DNA of 64,000 nt from Salsipaludibacter albus (GCF_019798055.1 NZ_JAHOPH010000007.1:1-64000); one strand, 5' to 3'; shown: positions 25,419-34,342, counted from the stretch's first letter. The notes: generated from the letters alone by a model not told the origin. Translations and numbers: made by a program.

Positions 25419-26257
25419 CCAGCCCGAGCCAGACACTCGACGCAGGCCTGTCACCCGGCGCGGGGTTGCGTACTCGGCCGGACCGTGGTCGGGGCACCGG
25501 CTTCACGACGATGGTGCGCCACGAGGGCCGGCTGTGGTGGGGGCGGCGCTGGTTGGTCCAGGCGGTGCTGTGGACCGTGCTGCTGGACGGGTTGCTGCTG
25601 GCCCTGCTGTGGATCGCCGAGCAGGCCGGGTCCTCCGGCATGCGCCTGGAGCAGCCCGCCGTCGGCGTGGCGGAGGTGTTCCCGCAGTACCTCGGGGTCG
25701 CGGTGCTGCTGTCGACCATCGGCGTGGTCGTGCTGTCACAGTCGGTGATGCTCGACGAGCGACGGGACGGGACCCTCGAGTGGGTCCTGTCCAAGCCCGT
25801 GTCGCGCACGGCCATCGTGCTGGCGAAGTTCACGGCGCACGTGCTCCCGATCCTGCTGGTGGTCGTGGTGGTCCCGTGGGCCGGGGTCTACGGCGTGCTG
25901 TCGTGGGCGTCCGGCGCGGCATGGCCGCTCGGCGAGTTCGCGGTCGTGGTTGCCCTGGTGGGCCTGTTGCTGGGGTTCACCGTGGCACTGACCCTGCTGC
26001 TGGGTACGTGGACGACCAGTCGTGGCCTGGTCATCGGGGTGCCGATCGCGGCGGGGATGGTCTACGACGGTGCGCATGCCCTGGTCCGCGACCTGGCCGG
26101 CCAGCTGCCCTTCCCGTGGGAGCTCACGACCTCGGCCACCGCGGTCGCGGCCGGCGCGGGCCTGGTGTCGGTCGTCCCGGTCGTCGCCACCGTGGGCTGG
26201 ATCGTCGCGGTCGTGGCCGCCACCGCATGGCGCTTCGAGCGCGAGGAGGTCGGCTAG
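25415..26257 (+). CDS. ABC-2-type transporter permease
   Basis: A 280-aa polytopic protein with about six hydrophobic segments. Its N-terminus lies in the cytoplasm (TTMVRHEGRLWWGRRWL), and the conserved DERRDGTLEWVLSKPVSRTAIVLAKF is the coupling-helix region typical of ABC-2/NosY-like permeases. It follows the ATPase with ATGA overlap and GGAGGAGG before its start. Together they form a complete exporter of two ATPases and two permeases. Confidence 0.88.
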   Translation: MTSPSQTLDAGLSPGAGLRTRPDRGRGTGFTTMVRHEGRLWWGRRWLVQAVLWTVLLDGLLLALLWIAEQAGSSGMRLEQPAVGVAEVFPQYLGVAVLLSTIGVVVLSQSVMLDERRDGTLEWVLSKPVSRTAIVLAKFTAHVLPILLVVVVVPWAGVYGVLSWASGAAWPLGEFAVVVALVGLLLGFTVALTLLLGTWTTSRGLVIGVPIAAGMVYDGAHALVRDLAGQLPFPWELTTSATAVAAGAGLVSVVPVVATVGWIVAVVAATAWRFEREEVG

Positions 26258-26367
26258 GGGCGAGGTTCCTGCGCGGCATGGCCCGCTCGGGCCTTGTCGC
26301 GCCGCCGCGCCTACGCCACGATCGAGGGTGCGAACCTGTCCCGACGCACCACGGAGGAGGAATCACC

Positions 26368-26805
26368 ATGGTCACCCACGACATCGAAGGATCCGAGTCC
26401 AGCGGCACCCGCGACGAGACGACGACGTCGCGGTCGCGGCTGATGGAGCGCGGCGACCGCGGCGGCACGGTCCGGCCATTCGCACCGGCGCTGGACGTGC
26501 GCGAGACCGAGGACGCCTTCACCCTCCACGTCGAGCTGGCCGGGGTGTCCCCGGACGACGTGGAGATCACCCTCGAGGAGAACGTCCTGGCGATCCGGGG
26601 CGAACGCTCCACGGGCGCGGAGATCGAGGACGGCACGTTCCGCCGGATCGAGCGCCACGTGGGCCGGTTCCAGCGCGCCGTCCGCCTCCCGGCACGACTC
26701 GACGGTGAGCACGTGTCGGCGCGCTTCGCCGACGGGGTCCTGACGATCACCATCCCGAAGTCCCAGGAGTCGCGCCCCCGACGGGTCCCGGTCGTGGCGT
26801 CCTGA
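26368..26805 (+). CDS. Hsp20/alpha-crystallin small heat-shock protein
   Basis: A 145-aa ATP-independent chaperone. The alpha-crystallin domain runs from about residue 40 (PALDVRETEDAFTLHVELAGVSPDDVEITLEEN) through LAIRGER and FQRAVRLPARLD to ADGVLTITIPK, with the terminal I-x-I/V-like tail. GGAGGAGG precedes ATG 26368. No HAIR/HspR or CIRCE element is visible upstream. The BON-domain gene follows, so both may be envelope- or heat-stress genes. Confidence 0.9.
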   Translation: MVTHDIEGSESSGTRDETTTSRSRLMERGDRGGTVRPFAPALDVRETEDAFTLHVELAGVSPDDVEITLEENVLAIRGERSTGAEIEDGTFRRIERHVGRFQRAVRLPARLDGEHVSARFADGVLTITIPKSQESRPRRVPVVAS

Positions 26806-26927
26806 CGGCTCCCGCCACGGGCGACGGCCCGTGGCGGGTCGGGCGCGCCGTCGCCCGTCGTCTCGGCTCCCTGCAAGGAACGACCGCGTGCTCGGGCCGG
26901 GCGCGCGAACCCGATCGGAGGTGCACC

Positions 26928-27602
26928 GTGAGGACCGACGAGGACATCAAGCAGGACATCATCGCCTCCCTGTACTGGGACGTCCGGGTGGACGCGGCCC
27001 GGATCGGCGTGTTCGTCGAGGACGGGCACGTACGGCTGACCGGGTCGGTGACGACCTACCGCTCGTGGGCAGCGGCCCGCGAGGACGCCCGGGTGATCAC
27101 GGGCGTGCGATCGGTCGCCAACCACGTCGAGGTGGAGATCTCCGCCGAGCTCGACACACCCACCGACGCGCAGTTGCGCGACGCCCTGGAGGAGGTGCTG
27201 TCGAGCGACCCCGACCTGGCAGCGACCGCCGTCGACGTGACCGTGGTCGACGGCCACGTCACGCTGTCCGGCACGGTCCCGACGTTCTGGGAACGCGAGC
27301 TCGCGAAGGTCGTCACCACCACGCTGCCGGGGGTCCGTGGCTGCACCAACGAGCTGGTGGTGGTGCCGGATCCCGACCGCGGCGACGCCGAGATCGCGCG
27401 GGCGATCGTGGACGCGCTGCGCCGCAACCGCCACGTGGACCTGACCGACCTCGACGTGTCGGTCGACGGCGGCGAGGTGACGGTCGGCGGTCCGATCGCG
27501 GACGACACGACCCGCGAGCAGGTCCTCGACGCCGCCCGCCACACCGAGGGCGTGACCGAGATCGTCGACAAGCTCGCCGTGCGAGACCGTCCTGGGTCGT
27601 GA
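26928..27602 (+). CDS. Triple BON-domain protein
   Basis: A 224-aa protein built of three BON domains in a row (about residues 1-75, 78-150, 155-222), each with the signature of a helix followed by V-x-V-x-x-G-x-V-x-L-x-G (HVRLTGSV, HVTLSGTV, EVTVGGPI). There is no signal peptide, so it is cytoplasmic or exported otherwise. BON domains bind phospholipid surfaces, and OsmY-like proteins respond to osmotic stress. GTG 26928 follows GGAGGTGCACC. It is near Hsp20 and probably stress-related. Confidence 0.85.
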   Translation: MRTDEDIKQDIIASLYWDVRVDAARIGVFVEDGHVRLTGSVTTYRSWAAAREDARVITGVRSVANHVEVEISAELDTPTDAQLRDALEEVLSSDPDLAATAVDVTVVDGHVTLSGTVPTFWERELAKVVTTTLPGVRGCTNELVVVPDPDRGDAEIARAIVDALRRNRHVDLTDLDVSVDGGEVTVGGPIADDTTREQVLDAARHTEGVTEIVDKLAVRDRPGS

Positions 27603-27706
27603 CCGGCCGAGACCCGTCCCGAACCTCCACGTATCAACCCGGTGGTGCCAGCCCTCGGGTCTGACGGGACCTGCCGGAGGGGCCGGCGCTCCCGGAAGGC
27701 ACCGAC

Positions 27707-28396
27707 ATGGCTCGCAACATCGGCACGTGGTGGATCAAGGACGGCATCGACGGGCGCCGCATCGAGGCACAGGGCTTCGGCTCGACGCTCGGCTCGCTCG
27801 GCGGCTTCGCCTGGACCCAGGACCACGGTGACGGCAACGTCCTCGAGAAGGACTTCGTCGACACGCCCAACCACACGGAGAAGACCGACACGGTCGACGC
27901 GATCATGATGTCGTCACACGGCAACCCGAACGGGTTCTCGGTGTCCGACGGGTCGGTCACGACGGCCGACGACGTCGACTTCGGCAAGTCCGACCTCGAG
28001 GTCTTCGCCACCCACGCCTGCAAGCTGCTCGAACACACCGGGTCCAACTCGGTCGGCCGGTGGATCCCGGCGTTCGAGCGTCTCCACTACATGTGCGGGT
28101 TCCACAACTCCAGCTACAGCGGTGGCGGCCAGAACGCCCGCGGCCAGTACTTCGCGATGTACGGGGCATGGCTGCACGAGGTGTTGGGCTTCTTCCCGCA
28201 CTACACGATCCGCGACGCGTGGCGGATCGCCAACGAGCTGGTCGAGGGCTCCAACGTCGAGTGGGCCTACCTCCGCGCCACCGGCACGACGTCGTCCGGG
28301 GCCTCGGCCAACACCTACAACGAGAAGCTCACCAGCTCCGAGCCCAACGACCCGACCCACGGCCGGACCTTCTGGACCAACCACGGCTCCTGCTGA
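27707..28396 (+). CDS. DUF6345-like protein with caspase-type His-Gly/Cys dyad
   Basis: A 229-aa protein without a signal peptide that resembles DUF6345 domains found in larger secreted actinobacterial proteins. Two sequence blocks stand out: DAIMMSSHGNPNG (His71-Gly72) after a hydrophobic strand, and DLEVFATHACKLLE (His103-Ala-Cys105) after the next strand. A His-Gly and an Ala-Cys at the ends of consecutive strands is the arrangement of clan CD cysteine peptidases (caspases, gingipains, CHAT). Whether it cleaves protein is untested. The next gene, 90 bp on, encodes a possible propeptide-like partner. Confidence 0.65.
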   Translation: MARNIGTWWIKDGIDGRRIEAQGFGSTLGSLGGFAWTQDHGDGNVLEKDFVDTPNHTEKTDTVDAIMMSSHGNPNGFSVSDGSVTTADDVDFGKSDLEVFATHACKLLEHTGSNSVGRWIPAFERLHYMCGFHNSSYSGGGQNARGQYFAMYGAWLHEVLGFFPHYTIRDAWRIANELVEGSNVEWAYLRATGTTSSGASANTYNEKLTSSEPNDPTHGRTFWTNHGSC

Positions 28397-28486
28397 GCCG
28401 CTGCAGGCTCGGCACCCCCGATCGGGGCCACCGACCTGCCCTGCACGACCACCACGCATTCCACCACGAGACCACGGGGAACCACC

Positions 28487-29416
28487 ATGGCACTTTCCAC
28501 CACTGACCTCAGGTTCGAGACCGACCTGCCCGACCTGCCGACGACCGTGCCGGTCGCCAAGCTCGCCCGCGTCGACCTCGACGAGCGCCGGCCGGCACTC
28601 GAGACCTTCGCCGAGCGACTGTCGCTGCGCGAGACCCGCCGGCTGGAGACGCCGCACGGCATGGCCCTGGCCACCGGGCAGGGCCACGTCGAGTACTTCC
28701 GCGCGAGCGGCGGTGTGCTGGCGATGACCGCCTCGGACCCCGCCGACGACGAGTTGCGTCGCTGGGACGACCTGGAGGAGGAGCGCGGGGAGGACGGCTC
28801 GACGACCTTCACGCTGGGCCGACGAGCGGCCGGCGAGGTGATCGACCAGGTCGGCGAGGTGCTCGAGGCAGCCCGCCTGCGGGAGGACCACCAGCTGCGC
28901 CCGACGGTCGAGCTCGAGCAGGTCACCCAACTCGACGAGGAGGGCACGGTGCTGCAGGCCGGCGCCGGTCGTGCCACGGTCCGCATCGGGTACGAGTTCG
29001 AGGGGCTCCCCGTGCTCGGCGCGGGTGCCAAGACCCGGGTCACGGTCGAGCCGGCGGGCCGACGTGGGCTCCGGGTCACGGGGGCGCTGCACGTGTGGCG
29101 CCGCCCGACCGAGACCGTCGACGTCGAGCTGGGCACCATCAAGGACGTGCTCGCGGCCGGGCTGCTCGACGACGTCGAGCTCCAGCGGTACCACGAGGCG
29201 GGCAGCGACATCGTCATCACCCACCTGGAGGTCGGCTACCTCGCGCTGCCGGCGATGGACCAGCAGGCGACGCTGCTGCCGACCGTCGACGTGCAGGGCC
29301 GGGTGAGCCTGCCCGACGACCGGCTCGAGTACTTCGAGTTCGCTCGCCACCACCGTGCCGCGTCGCCGCAGCGCTTTCGCGACCAGGGCATCTTCGACCA
29401 CCGCGTCGTGGCCTGA
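28487..29416 (+). CDS. Hypothetical partner of the caspase-like protein (propeptide-like)
   Basis: A 309-aa protein of unknown family, cytoplasmic by sequence. A segment near residues 125-200 has VELEQVTQLDEEGTVLQAGA and YEFEGLPVLGAGAKTRVTVEP, with the G-L-P-V-x-G-A-G-A-K element resembling the FTP/PepSY-like propeptide and N-terminal regions that precede protease domains, including some DUF6345 proteins. The split arrangement suggests a separately encoded inhibitor, chaperone or regulator of the preceding protein. Start ATG 28487 follows GGGGAACCACC. The family assignment is weak. Confidence 0.5.
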   Translation: MALSTTDLRFETDLPDLPTTVPVAKLARVDLDERRPALETFAERLSLRETRRLETPHGMALATGQGHVEYFRASGGVLAMTASDPADDELRRWDDLEEERGEDGSTTFTLGRRAAGEVIDQVGEVLEAARLREDHQLRPTVELEQVTQLDEEGTVLQAGAGRATVRIGYEFEGLPVLGAGAKTRVTVEPAGRRGLRVTGALHVWRRPTETVDVELGTIKDVLAAGLLDDVELQRYHEAGSDIVITHLEVGYLALPAMDQQATLLPTVDVQGRVSLPDDRLEYFEFARHHRAASPQRFRDQGIFDHRVVA

Positions 29417-29502
29417 CCACGCCGCGACGGCACGATCCCGGTCGCCGCCCCGTCGGGTCGACGCGCGTCCACGGCTTCGCCCCACCCCCGGGGGGCTGAC
29501 CG

Positions 29503-29583
29503 ATGACCACCTCCCTGCGCACCCGGGTCCGCAGCGCCATGGCGATCCTGTTCGCCCCCGCGCACGACCTGGCCGCCGGATGA
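29503..29583 (+). CDS. Candidate 26-aa leader ORF
   Basis: ATG 29503 begins a 26-codon frame (MTTSLRTRVRSAMAIL-) preceded by GGGGGG and ending at TGA 29581-29583, which overlaps the lipoprotein ATG as ATGA. It could be a translation-coupling leader peptide or a chance frame. Nothing else supports it. Confidence 0.3.
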   Translation: MTTSLRTRVRSAMAILFAPAHDLAAG

Positions 29584-30035
29584 CCCACGGACGCAGAGAC
29601 GGACGGGGGCGACCGGCCCGCGTGGCGGTGTGCGCGGTCTCCGTGCTGGTCGCGACTGCGCTGGCCGGGTGTCGCGGGCCGACGCTGGCGGACCTGGAGG
29701 CAGTGGCCGGGGACCTCGCCACCCCACCCGGCTGGGACCAGACCGGCGACGAGGCGGTCGCGGACTGCGACGACCCCACCGAGAGCTGTCCCCGGGTCGT
29801 GCGCAGCTACTCCGTGCCGGGCGACATCGACTTCGCGGCCACGTCCCGGGTCCTGGTGGCGGGTGACGACCTGGAGGTGACCGAGCCCCCCCTGCAGGGG
29901 TGCGGGGTGGCGCCGGAAGCCGGCTGCAGCCTGCGTGCCCGGCGCGACGACGTCGCCGTCCGCGCCACCGTCACCGACACGACCCCGGACGCCTACACCG
30001 TGTCCGTTCGCGTCACCGAGTACGTCGGCCCCTGA
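29580..30035 (+). CDS. Small secreted lipoprotein
   Basis: A 151-aa precursor. The n-region is arginine-rich, the h-region is VAVCAVSVLVATALAG, and L-A-G-C provides the lipobox, so the mature protein is lipid-anchored to the outer face of the membrane. The mature part has Cys pairs (ADCDDPTESC, QGCGVAPEAGC) that could form disulfides. No family recognised. Start ATG 29580 overlaps the short leader frame. Confidence 0.7.
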   Translation: MTHGRRDGRGRPARVAVCAVSVLVATALAGCRGPTLADLEAVAGDLATPPGWDQTGDEAVADCDDPTESCPRVVRSYSVPGDIDFAATSRVLVAGDDLEVTEPPLQGCGVAPEAGCSLRARRDDVAVRATVTDTTPDAYTVSVRVTEYVGP

Positions 30036-30080
30036 CTCCCGGCCCCGGCAGCTGACCCCGGAGGCCACGACCGGACGGGC

Positions 30081-30794
30081 TCAGGGCGTTCGGCGGTAGA
30101 CGATCGTGTTGCCCCGCCTGTCGACCATCCGGACCAGGCCGAGGTGGCGCAGGCAGTAGGCCATCTGCTGGGCCAGGCGGCGCCGAGACCCCAGGCCACC
30201 GGCCAGGTCCGCGGTCGTGAAGTCGACCGGGAGGTCGTCGGGCAGCAGGTCGAGCAGGTCGGCCGGCGTGTCGAACACCAGGTGGTCGACCACCTCGACC
30301 AGCCGTCGTTCCTCGACGACCCAGCCCCTGCGTCGCCACGCCCGGTCCGGGTCGTGCGTGCGGACCTGGTCCTCGCGGGTCATGACGACCTCGAGGGTGA
30401 GGTTGGGGTGGTCGAGCAGGTTGGGGAAGCTGACCAGCTCGGCGAACACGTGGGCCGGGGTGCCGTGCTTGGGCGACAGCCGTCGCGACAGGACCTCGCC
30501 CCCGTCACCGACCTTGACGATCGTGGTGTCGACCGGGATCGGGTGGACCAGTCGGACGTCATGATGGTCCAGCAGGTGGTCGAACTTGCGTCCCATGGAC
30601 GAAAAGCCGCTGGTCTGGATCTCGACCAGGGTGTCCCCCCGGACGAGGTCGGCCACGAACCCGTCGACCGCCACCTCGACACGGTCGCCGGGTCGTGCGT
30701 ACCAGCGCTTCAACGCCCGGTGGAGCGACCCCTCCCCCAGCGTCCCGACGTGCGGGGACCGGGTCGCCTGCTCGGGTGCCACCGGGTCCGCCAC
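30081..30794 (-). CDS. Nuclease-fold protein with C-terminal winged helix (DUF8091-like)
   Basis: A 237-aa protein. The N-terminal half has the pattern of a PD-(D/E)XK fold: helix LHRALKRWYARPGD, strands VEVAVDGFVADLV and DTLVEIQTSGFSSMGRKFDHLL (an E-x-Q variant of the E-x-K motif), then VRLVHPIPV. The C-terminal ~65 residues look like a winged helix (FTTADLAGGLGSRRRLAQQMAYCLRHLGLV). A DNA-related role is plausible, but the missing Lys leaves activity open. It follows the RND pump on the same strand with a 36-bp gap. Confidence 0.6.
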   Translation of the reverse strand: MADPVAPEQATRSPHVGTLGEGSLHRALKRWYARPGDRVEVAVDGFVADLVRGDTLVEIQTSGFSSMGRKFDHLLDHHDVRLVHPIPVDTTIVKVGDGGEVLSRRLSPKHGTPAHVFAELVSFPNLLDHPNLTLEVVMTREDQVRTHDPDRAWRRRGWVVEERRLVEVVDHLVFDTPADLLDLLPDDLPVDFTTADLAGGLGSRRRLAQQMAYCLRHLGLVRMVDRRGNTIVYRRTP

Positions 30795-30830
30795 TCGTCG
30801 TCGCCGCCGACGAGGCTAATGGGAGCCGAC

Positions 30831-33560
30831 TCAGCCGACCGGTGCCGGGGCCGGACGCGCCCGCGGGTCCTCGGTGGCCAGGTCCGGTTCCTGGTCGTCG
30901 GCACGGGACGGGGTCAGCAGCACCAACACGCTGGGCAGCACGACCAGGGTCGCGACCAGCGCGAGCACGATCATCACCGCGGTCAGCAGGCCGTAGGTGG
31001 CGAACAGCGGCATCGGTGCGAACGCCAGGATCCCGAAGCCGACCGCGGAGCTGACCGCCGAGGCGACCAGCGCCGTGCCGGTCCCCTCCCCCGCGGCCTG
31101 CACGGCGGCACGGGCGTCGCCACGCCGGCCGAGCTCCTCGCGGAACCGGACGATGTAGTGCACCGCGAAGTCGATGCCGATGCCGATCGACACGGCCCCG
31201 ATCGTCGCGGTGACGATGTTGAGTGCTCCCCCGATCAGCTCCATGACGGCGTACAGCCACGCGACCGTCATGAGGATCGGCAGGATCGACGCGACCGCGT
31301 AGCGGATGCTGCGCAGGAACGCGGCCGCGATCAGCAGGCACAGCAGCACCGCGATCGGCAGCGACACCGCCAGCGCACGGCTGGTCGCCTGCAGGGACGC
31401 GTCGCGCACGAACGAGCTGCCGGTCAGCTCGACCACGACCGCGGCTCCGTCGGCCTCGAGGTCCGCGCGGAGGTCGTCGATGATCGGTTGGAGGTCGGCC
31501 CGGGCCGCGCCGATGGACTCCTGGCTGCGGCTGTTGGTCATCCCCATCGCCAGCACGGTCGCGGCCGGCTGCCCGTCGAGGTCGACGGTCGAGGCCACGG
31601 TCTCCGGTGGCAGCACCAGCCGCTGGTCGTCCCCGGCCACCCCGTCGGTGGCCGCCACGTCCAGCAGGGCCTCCAGCTGGTCGCGCCCGTCGGGCACGCC
31701 GTCGCCGTCCGCGTCGACGACCTCCACCCCGGTGCGCTCGGCGACCAGGCTCCGGGCGGTGGTCGACGCCATCGTGGCCTCCACCACCGCGACGGAGCCG
31801 CCGTCCACCACGACCCCATCGGTGGACCGGGCCAGCACGTCGCTGTCGAGCGCCCGGATCTCGGCCACGGCGTCGTGGAGGTGGGCCTGGACCGTCGGGT
31901 CGGTGAGGTCGGCCTCGACGTAGAGCAGGGTGGGCTCGCCCTGGCGCGACCCGACGTGCTCGTCGAGCCGGTCGAGGCCCACGACGAAGTCGGAGTCGGC
32001 CGAGAAGTAGTCCTCGACGTCGAACCGGGTCGGGACCTGCAGCGCCAGCACGGTGGCGCCGGCCGTGACCGCCAGCGCCACCACGACGACCACCACGGGC
32101 CGCGACGCGACGGCGGCGATCCACCTCCCCATGGGGGCGGCCAACCGGTCGCCGGTCGACACCCGCATCGTCCGGTCGGGCTCGTCGACGGACCGCATCC
32201 GCCACCACGCCGGCCCGACCAGCGTGGCGAGCACGGTCACCACGAACAGCGCCACGCCCGCCAGCGGGGCGACGAACACCATCAACAGGACCGCCCCCAT
32301 CACCATCGACGCGGCAGCCACGGAGCCGACGACCCGCACGATCCCGGCCCGGCGACCCTCCGGCGGACGACCGAGCCGGTCGTCCAGCAGCGACACCGCG
32401 AGCGGGGTGGCGACGCCCAGCAGCACGAACGCGGCAGCCAGTGCGATCGCGGCACCCAGGCCGAAGTTGACGATCGACTCGATCCCCGAGGTGACGTTGG
32501 ACAGGAAGGCGGCCATGTCCGACGACAGCGCCAGCAGCAGGGCGGCGCCCACCGCGGCCATCCCGGTGACCAGCGCGCGGCGGGGCGGGTTGCCGGCCAG
32601 GCGCTCCTCGCGGTACCGACCGACGGCGTGGAAGGCGAAGTCGACCCCGAACGAGATCATCGCGATCGGGACGATCAGCGACAGCACCAGGTCGTCGTCG
32701 AAGCCGACCATGTGGGTCAGGCCCTTGAGCCAGATCATCAGCGCACCCAGCGCGACCCCGACCACGGCCAGGACCCAGTAGCTGCGGAAGGTCAGCCCGA
32801 CGATCAGCAGCACGGCCAGGACGGTCAGGCCGATGAACGGGCCGGCCAGCTGGCCCTGCTCCTGGGAGGTGAGGTTGACGTCGATCGCGACCCCGTTGAC
32901 CTCCATCCCGGTGGCGTCGGCCAGCACCGACTGCACGTCGCGGGCGTACTCCTCCGGCGCGGTGTCCCCACCGAGGTTGACCGCGTTGGCCCCGTAGCCC
33001 AGCGCGTCGTTGTCACCGAGGACCTGCAGGACGACCGCGGGGCTGGTCCAGCCGTCACCGGTCGCGGTGGCCTGGGTCGACAGGCCCAGGCCCGGGGCGT
33101 CGGCGCCGAGCTGGCCGATCACCGTCGCGACCGTGGCCTCGACCTGCGCGTCGGGGGTGTCGTCGATCCCATCGGGGAGGTTTGCGTCCACCAGGTCGGC
33201 GATGGTCAGCAGGCCCTCGATCGGCGTGCCGGTGGCCGGGTCGACCGTCGACAGCAGGGTCGGGCCGATCTCCGGGTCGGTGCGGACCGCGTCACCGGCG
33301 GCGTGGAGCCGTCGCAGGCTCGCGGCGTCCAGCACGTCGCCGTCCGGGTCGACCACGATGAAGTTCATCGCGTAGACCGGGGCCGGGAAGCGCTCGTCGA
33401 CCGCGTCGCGGGCGTCGAACACCGGGCCACCCGGCTCGGTCGAGGCGGTCTCGGTCGGGGCCATGGTGATCATCGGGATCGCCAGCACCCCGGTGATCAC
33501 GGCGAGGAGCACGAGCACCCCGACCCGGTGGCGGTCGAGTCGTTCCACGAACTGCTGCAT
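30831..33560 (-). CDS. RND-superfamily (HAE3/MMPL-like) exporter
   Basis: A 909-aa protein of two RND halves, each with one TM helix, an extracytoplasmic loop and five further TMs: TM1 at residues 13-32, the second helix cluster from ~210, and the second half from ~465. Diagnostic membrane motifs are VPIAMISFGVDFAFHAVGRY and IGAVSIGIGIDFAVHYIVRF. The second loop contains an EF-hand-like DADGDGVPDG. Probable proton-driven export of lipids, carotenoid/hopanoid-like or drug molecules. Start ATG 33560 is divergent from the TetR gene and its operator. Confidence 0.85.
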   Translation of the reverse strand: MQQFVERLDRHRVGVLVLLAVITGVLAIPMITMAPTETASTEPGGPVFDARDAVDERFPAPVYAMNFIVVDPDGDVLDAASLRRLHAAGDAVRTDPEIGPTLLSTVDPATGTPIEGLLTIADLVDANLPDGIDDTPDAQVEATVATVIGQLGADAPGLGLSTQATATGDGWTSPAVVLQVLGDNDALGYGANAVNLGGDTAPEEYARDVQSVLADATGMEVNGVAIDVNLTSQEQGQLAGPFIGLTVLAVLLIVGLTFRSYWVLAVVGVALGALMIWLKGLTHMVGFDDDLVLSLIVPIAMISFGVDFAFHAVGRYREERLAGNPPRRALVTGMAAVGAALLLALSSDMAAFLSNVTSGIESIVNFGLGAAIALAAAFVLLGVATPLAVSLLDDRLGRPPEGRRAGIVRVVGSVAAASMVMGAVLLMVFVAPLAGVALFVVTVLATLVGPAWWRMRSVDEPDRTMRVSTGDRLAAPMGRWIAAVASRPVVVVVVALAVTAGATVLALQVPTRFDVEDYFSADSDFVVGLDRLDEHVGSRQGEPTLLYVEADLTDPTVQAHLHDAVAEIRALDSDVLARSTDGVVVDGGSVAVVEATMASTTARSLVAERTGVEVVDADGDGVPDGRDQLEALLDVAATDGVAGDDQRLVLPPETVASTVDLDGQPAATVLAMGMTNSRSQESIGAARADLQPIIDDLRADLEADGAAVVVELTGSSFVRDASLQATSRALAVSLPIAVLLCLLIAAAFLRSIRYAVASILPILMTVAWLYAVMELIGGALNIVTATIGAVSIGIGIDFAVHYIVRFREELGRRGDARAAVQAAGEGTGTALVASAVSSAVGFGILAFAPMPLFATYGLLTAVMIVLALVATLVVLPSVLVLLTPSRADDQEPDLATEDPRARPAPAPVG

Positions 33561-33615
33561 CGGATGGTCCTGTCGGCTGTCGTCGAGCTGAGCGCCCGGG
33601 CGTCTATCTTGCCAT

Positions 33616-33665
33616 CGTCAAGTTGACGGTGTCCAGATCTTGCCCGACGATGTTGACGGTGTCAA
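33616..33665. promoter_or_regulatory. Probable TetR operators between RND pump and regulator
   Basis: CGTCAA-G-TTGACG (33616-33628) is a 13-bp palindrome. The 12-bp word GTTGACGGTGTC occurs at 33622-33633 and again at 33652-33663, exactly 30 bp apart, and the second copy extends to TTGAC-GGT-GTCAA (33653-33665). The region lies between divergent starts at 33560 and 33698, fitting binding of the TetR protein to both promoters. A TACGCT box (33685-33690) lies 7 bp before the TetR ATG. Confidence 0.7.
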
Positions 33666-33697
33666 GTCTGGAGGCCGGAACGGCTACGCTGATACGC

Positions 33698-34342
33698 ATG
33701 ACGACCGACACCTACCACCACGGCGACCTCCACCGGGCCCTGCTGGGCGCGGTGGACGAGATCGTCTCCGAGAAGGGGTTCCAGGACCTCAGCCTGCGTG
33801 AGGCGGCTCGCCGAGCGGGCGTGTCGCACTCGGCCCCGGCGCACCACTTCGGGGACAAGGACGGCCTGCTCGACGCCTACGCGATCGAGGGCTTCGAGTT
33901 GCTGACCGAGCGCTTCGACCGTGCCGCCGCCGGGGTCGACCGCGTCGACTCGGTCGCGGTGCTGGAGTCACTGGGGCGCGCCTACCTGTCGTTCGCCGTG
34001 GAGGACCCGGCCCACTACTCGGTGATGTTCAACCACCAGAAGTCCCACGACGAGTACATGGGCTCGGACCTCGCGGTCGCGGCCGACGCCTGCTTCGAGC
34101 GCCTGGCCCAGGCCGTCGGGTCGCTGGTGCGCGACGGCCGGGTGACCGAGGCCAACGCCCGCTACGTCGCGACGATGCTGTGGGGCACCTGCCACGGCAT
34201 CGCCGTGCTGTGGAACGACGACAAGCTCCCCCACTTCTACGAGGACCACACCTTCGACGAGGTCCTCGACGGCGTGATGGGCGTCATCCGCGGGCTGCTG
34301 CAGGGTGGAGCGGGCGCAGGACGAGATGCATCGGACCGATGA
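33698..34342 (+). CDS. TetR-family transcriptional regulator
   Basis: A 214-aa protein. The N-terminal HTH is YHHGDLHRALLGAVDEIVSEKGFQDLSLREAARRAGVSHSAPAHHFGDKDGLL, with the TetR recognition helix; the C-terminal ~150 residues (TetR_C/WHG type: HYSVMFNHQKS, ARYVATMLWGTCHGIAVL) form the ligand-binding and dimerisation domain. ATG 33698 seems leaderless, given the -10-like TACGCT 7 bp upstream. It probably represses the RND pump and itself through the repeats in the shared promoter. Confidence 0.9.
   Translation: MTTDTYHHGDLHRALLGAVDEIVSEKGFQDLSLREAARRAGVSHSAPAHHFGDKDGLLDAYAIEGFELLTERFDRAAAGVDRVDSVAVLESLGRAYLSFAVEDPAHYSVMFNHQKSHDEYMGSDLAVAADACFERLAQAVGSLVRDGRVTEANARYVATMLWGTCHGIAVLWNDDKLPHFYEDHTFDEVLDGVMGVIRGLLQGGAGAGRDASDR

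Noticed and set aside
26258-26367. HspR/HAIR operator before Hsp20
   Set aside because: No CTTGAGT-N7-ACTCAAG-like sequence or CIRCE element was found.
30144-33626. An open frame of 1160 codons on the plus strand antisense to the RND exporter
   Set aside because: Its product is composition-driven (His/Arg/Asp/Gly-rich, no domains); the minus strand encodes a well-formed RND protein over the same bases. Long antisense frames are expected at this GC content.
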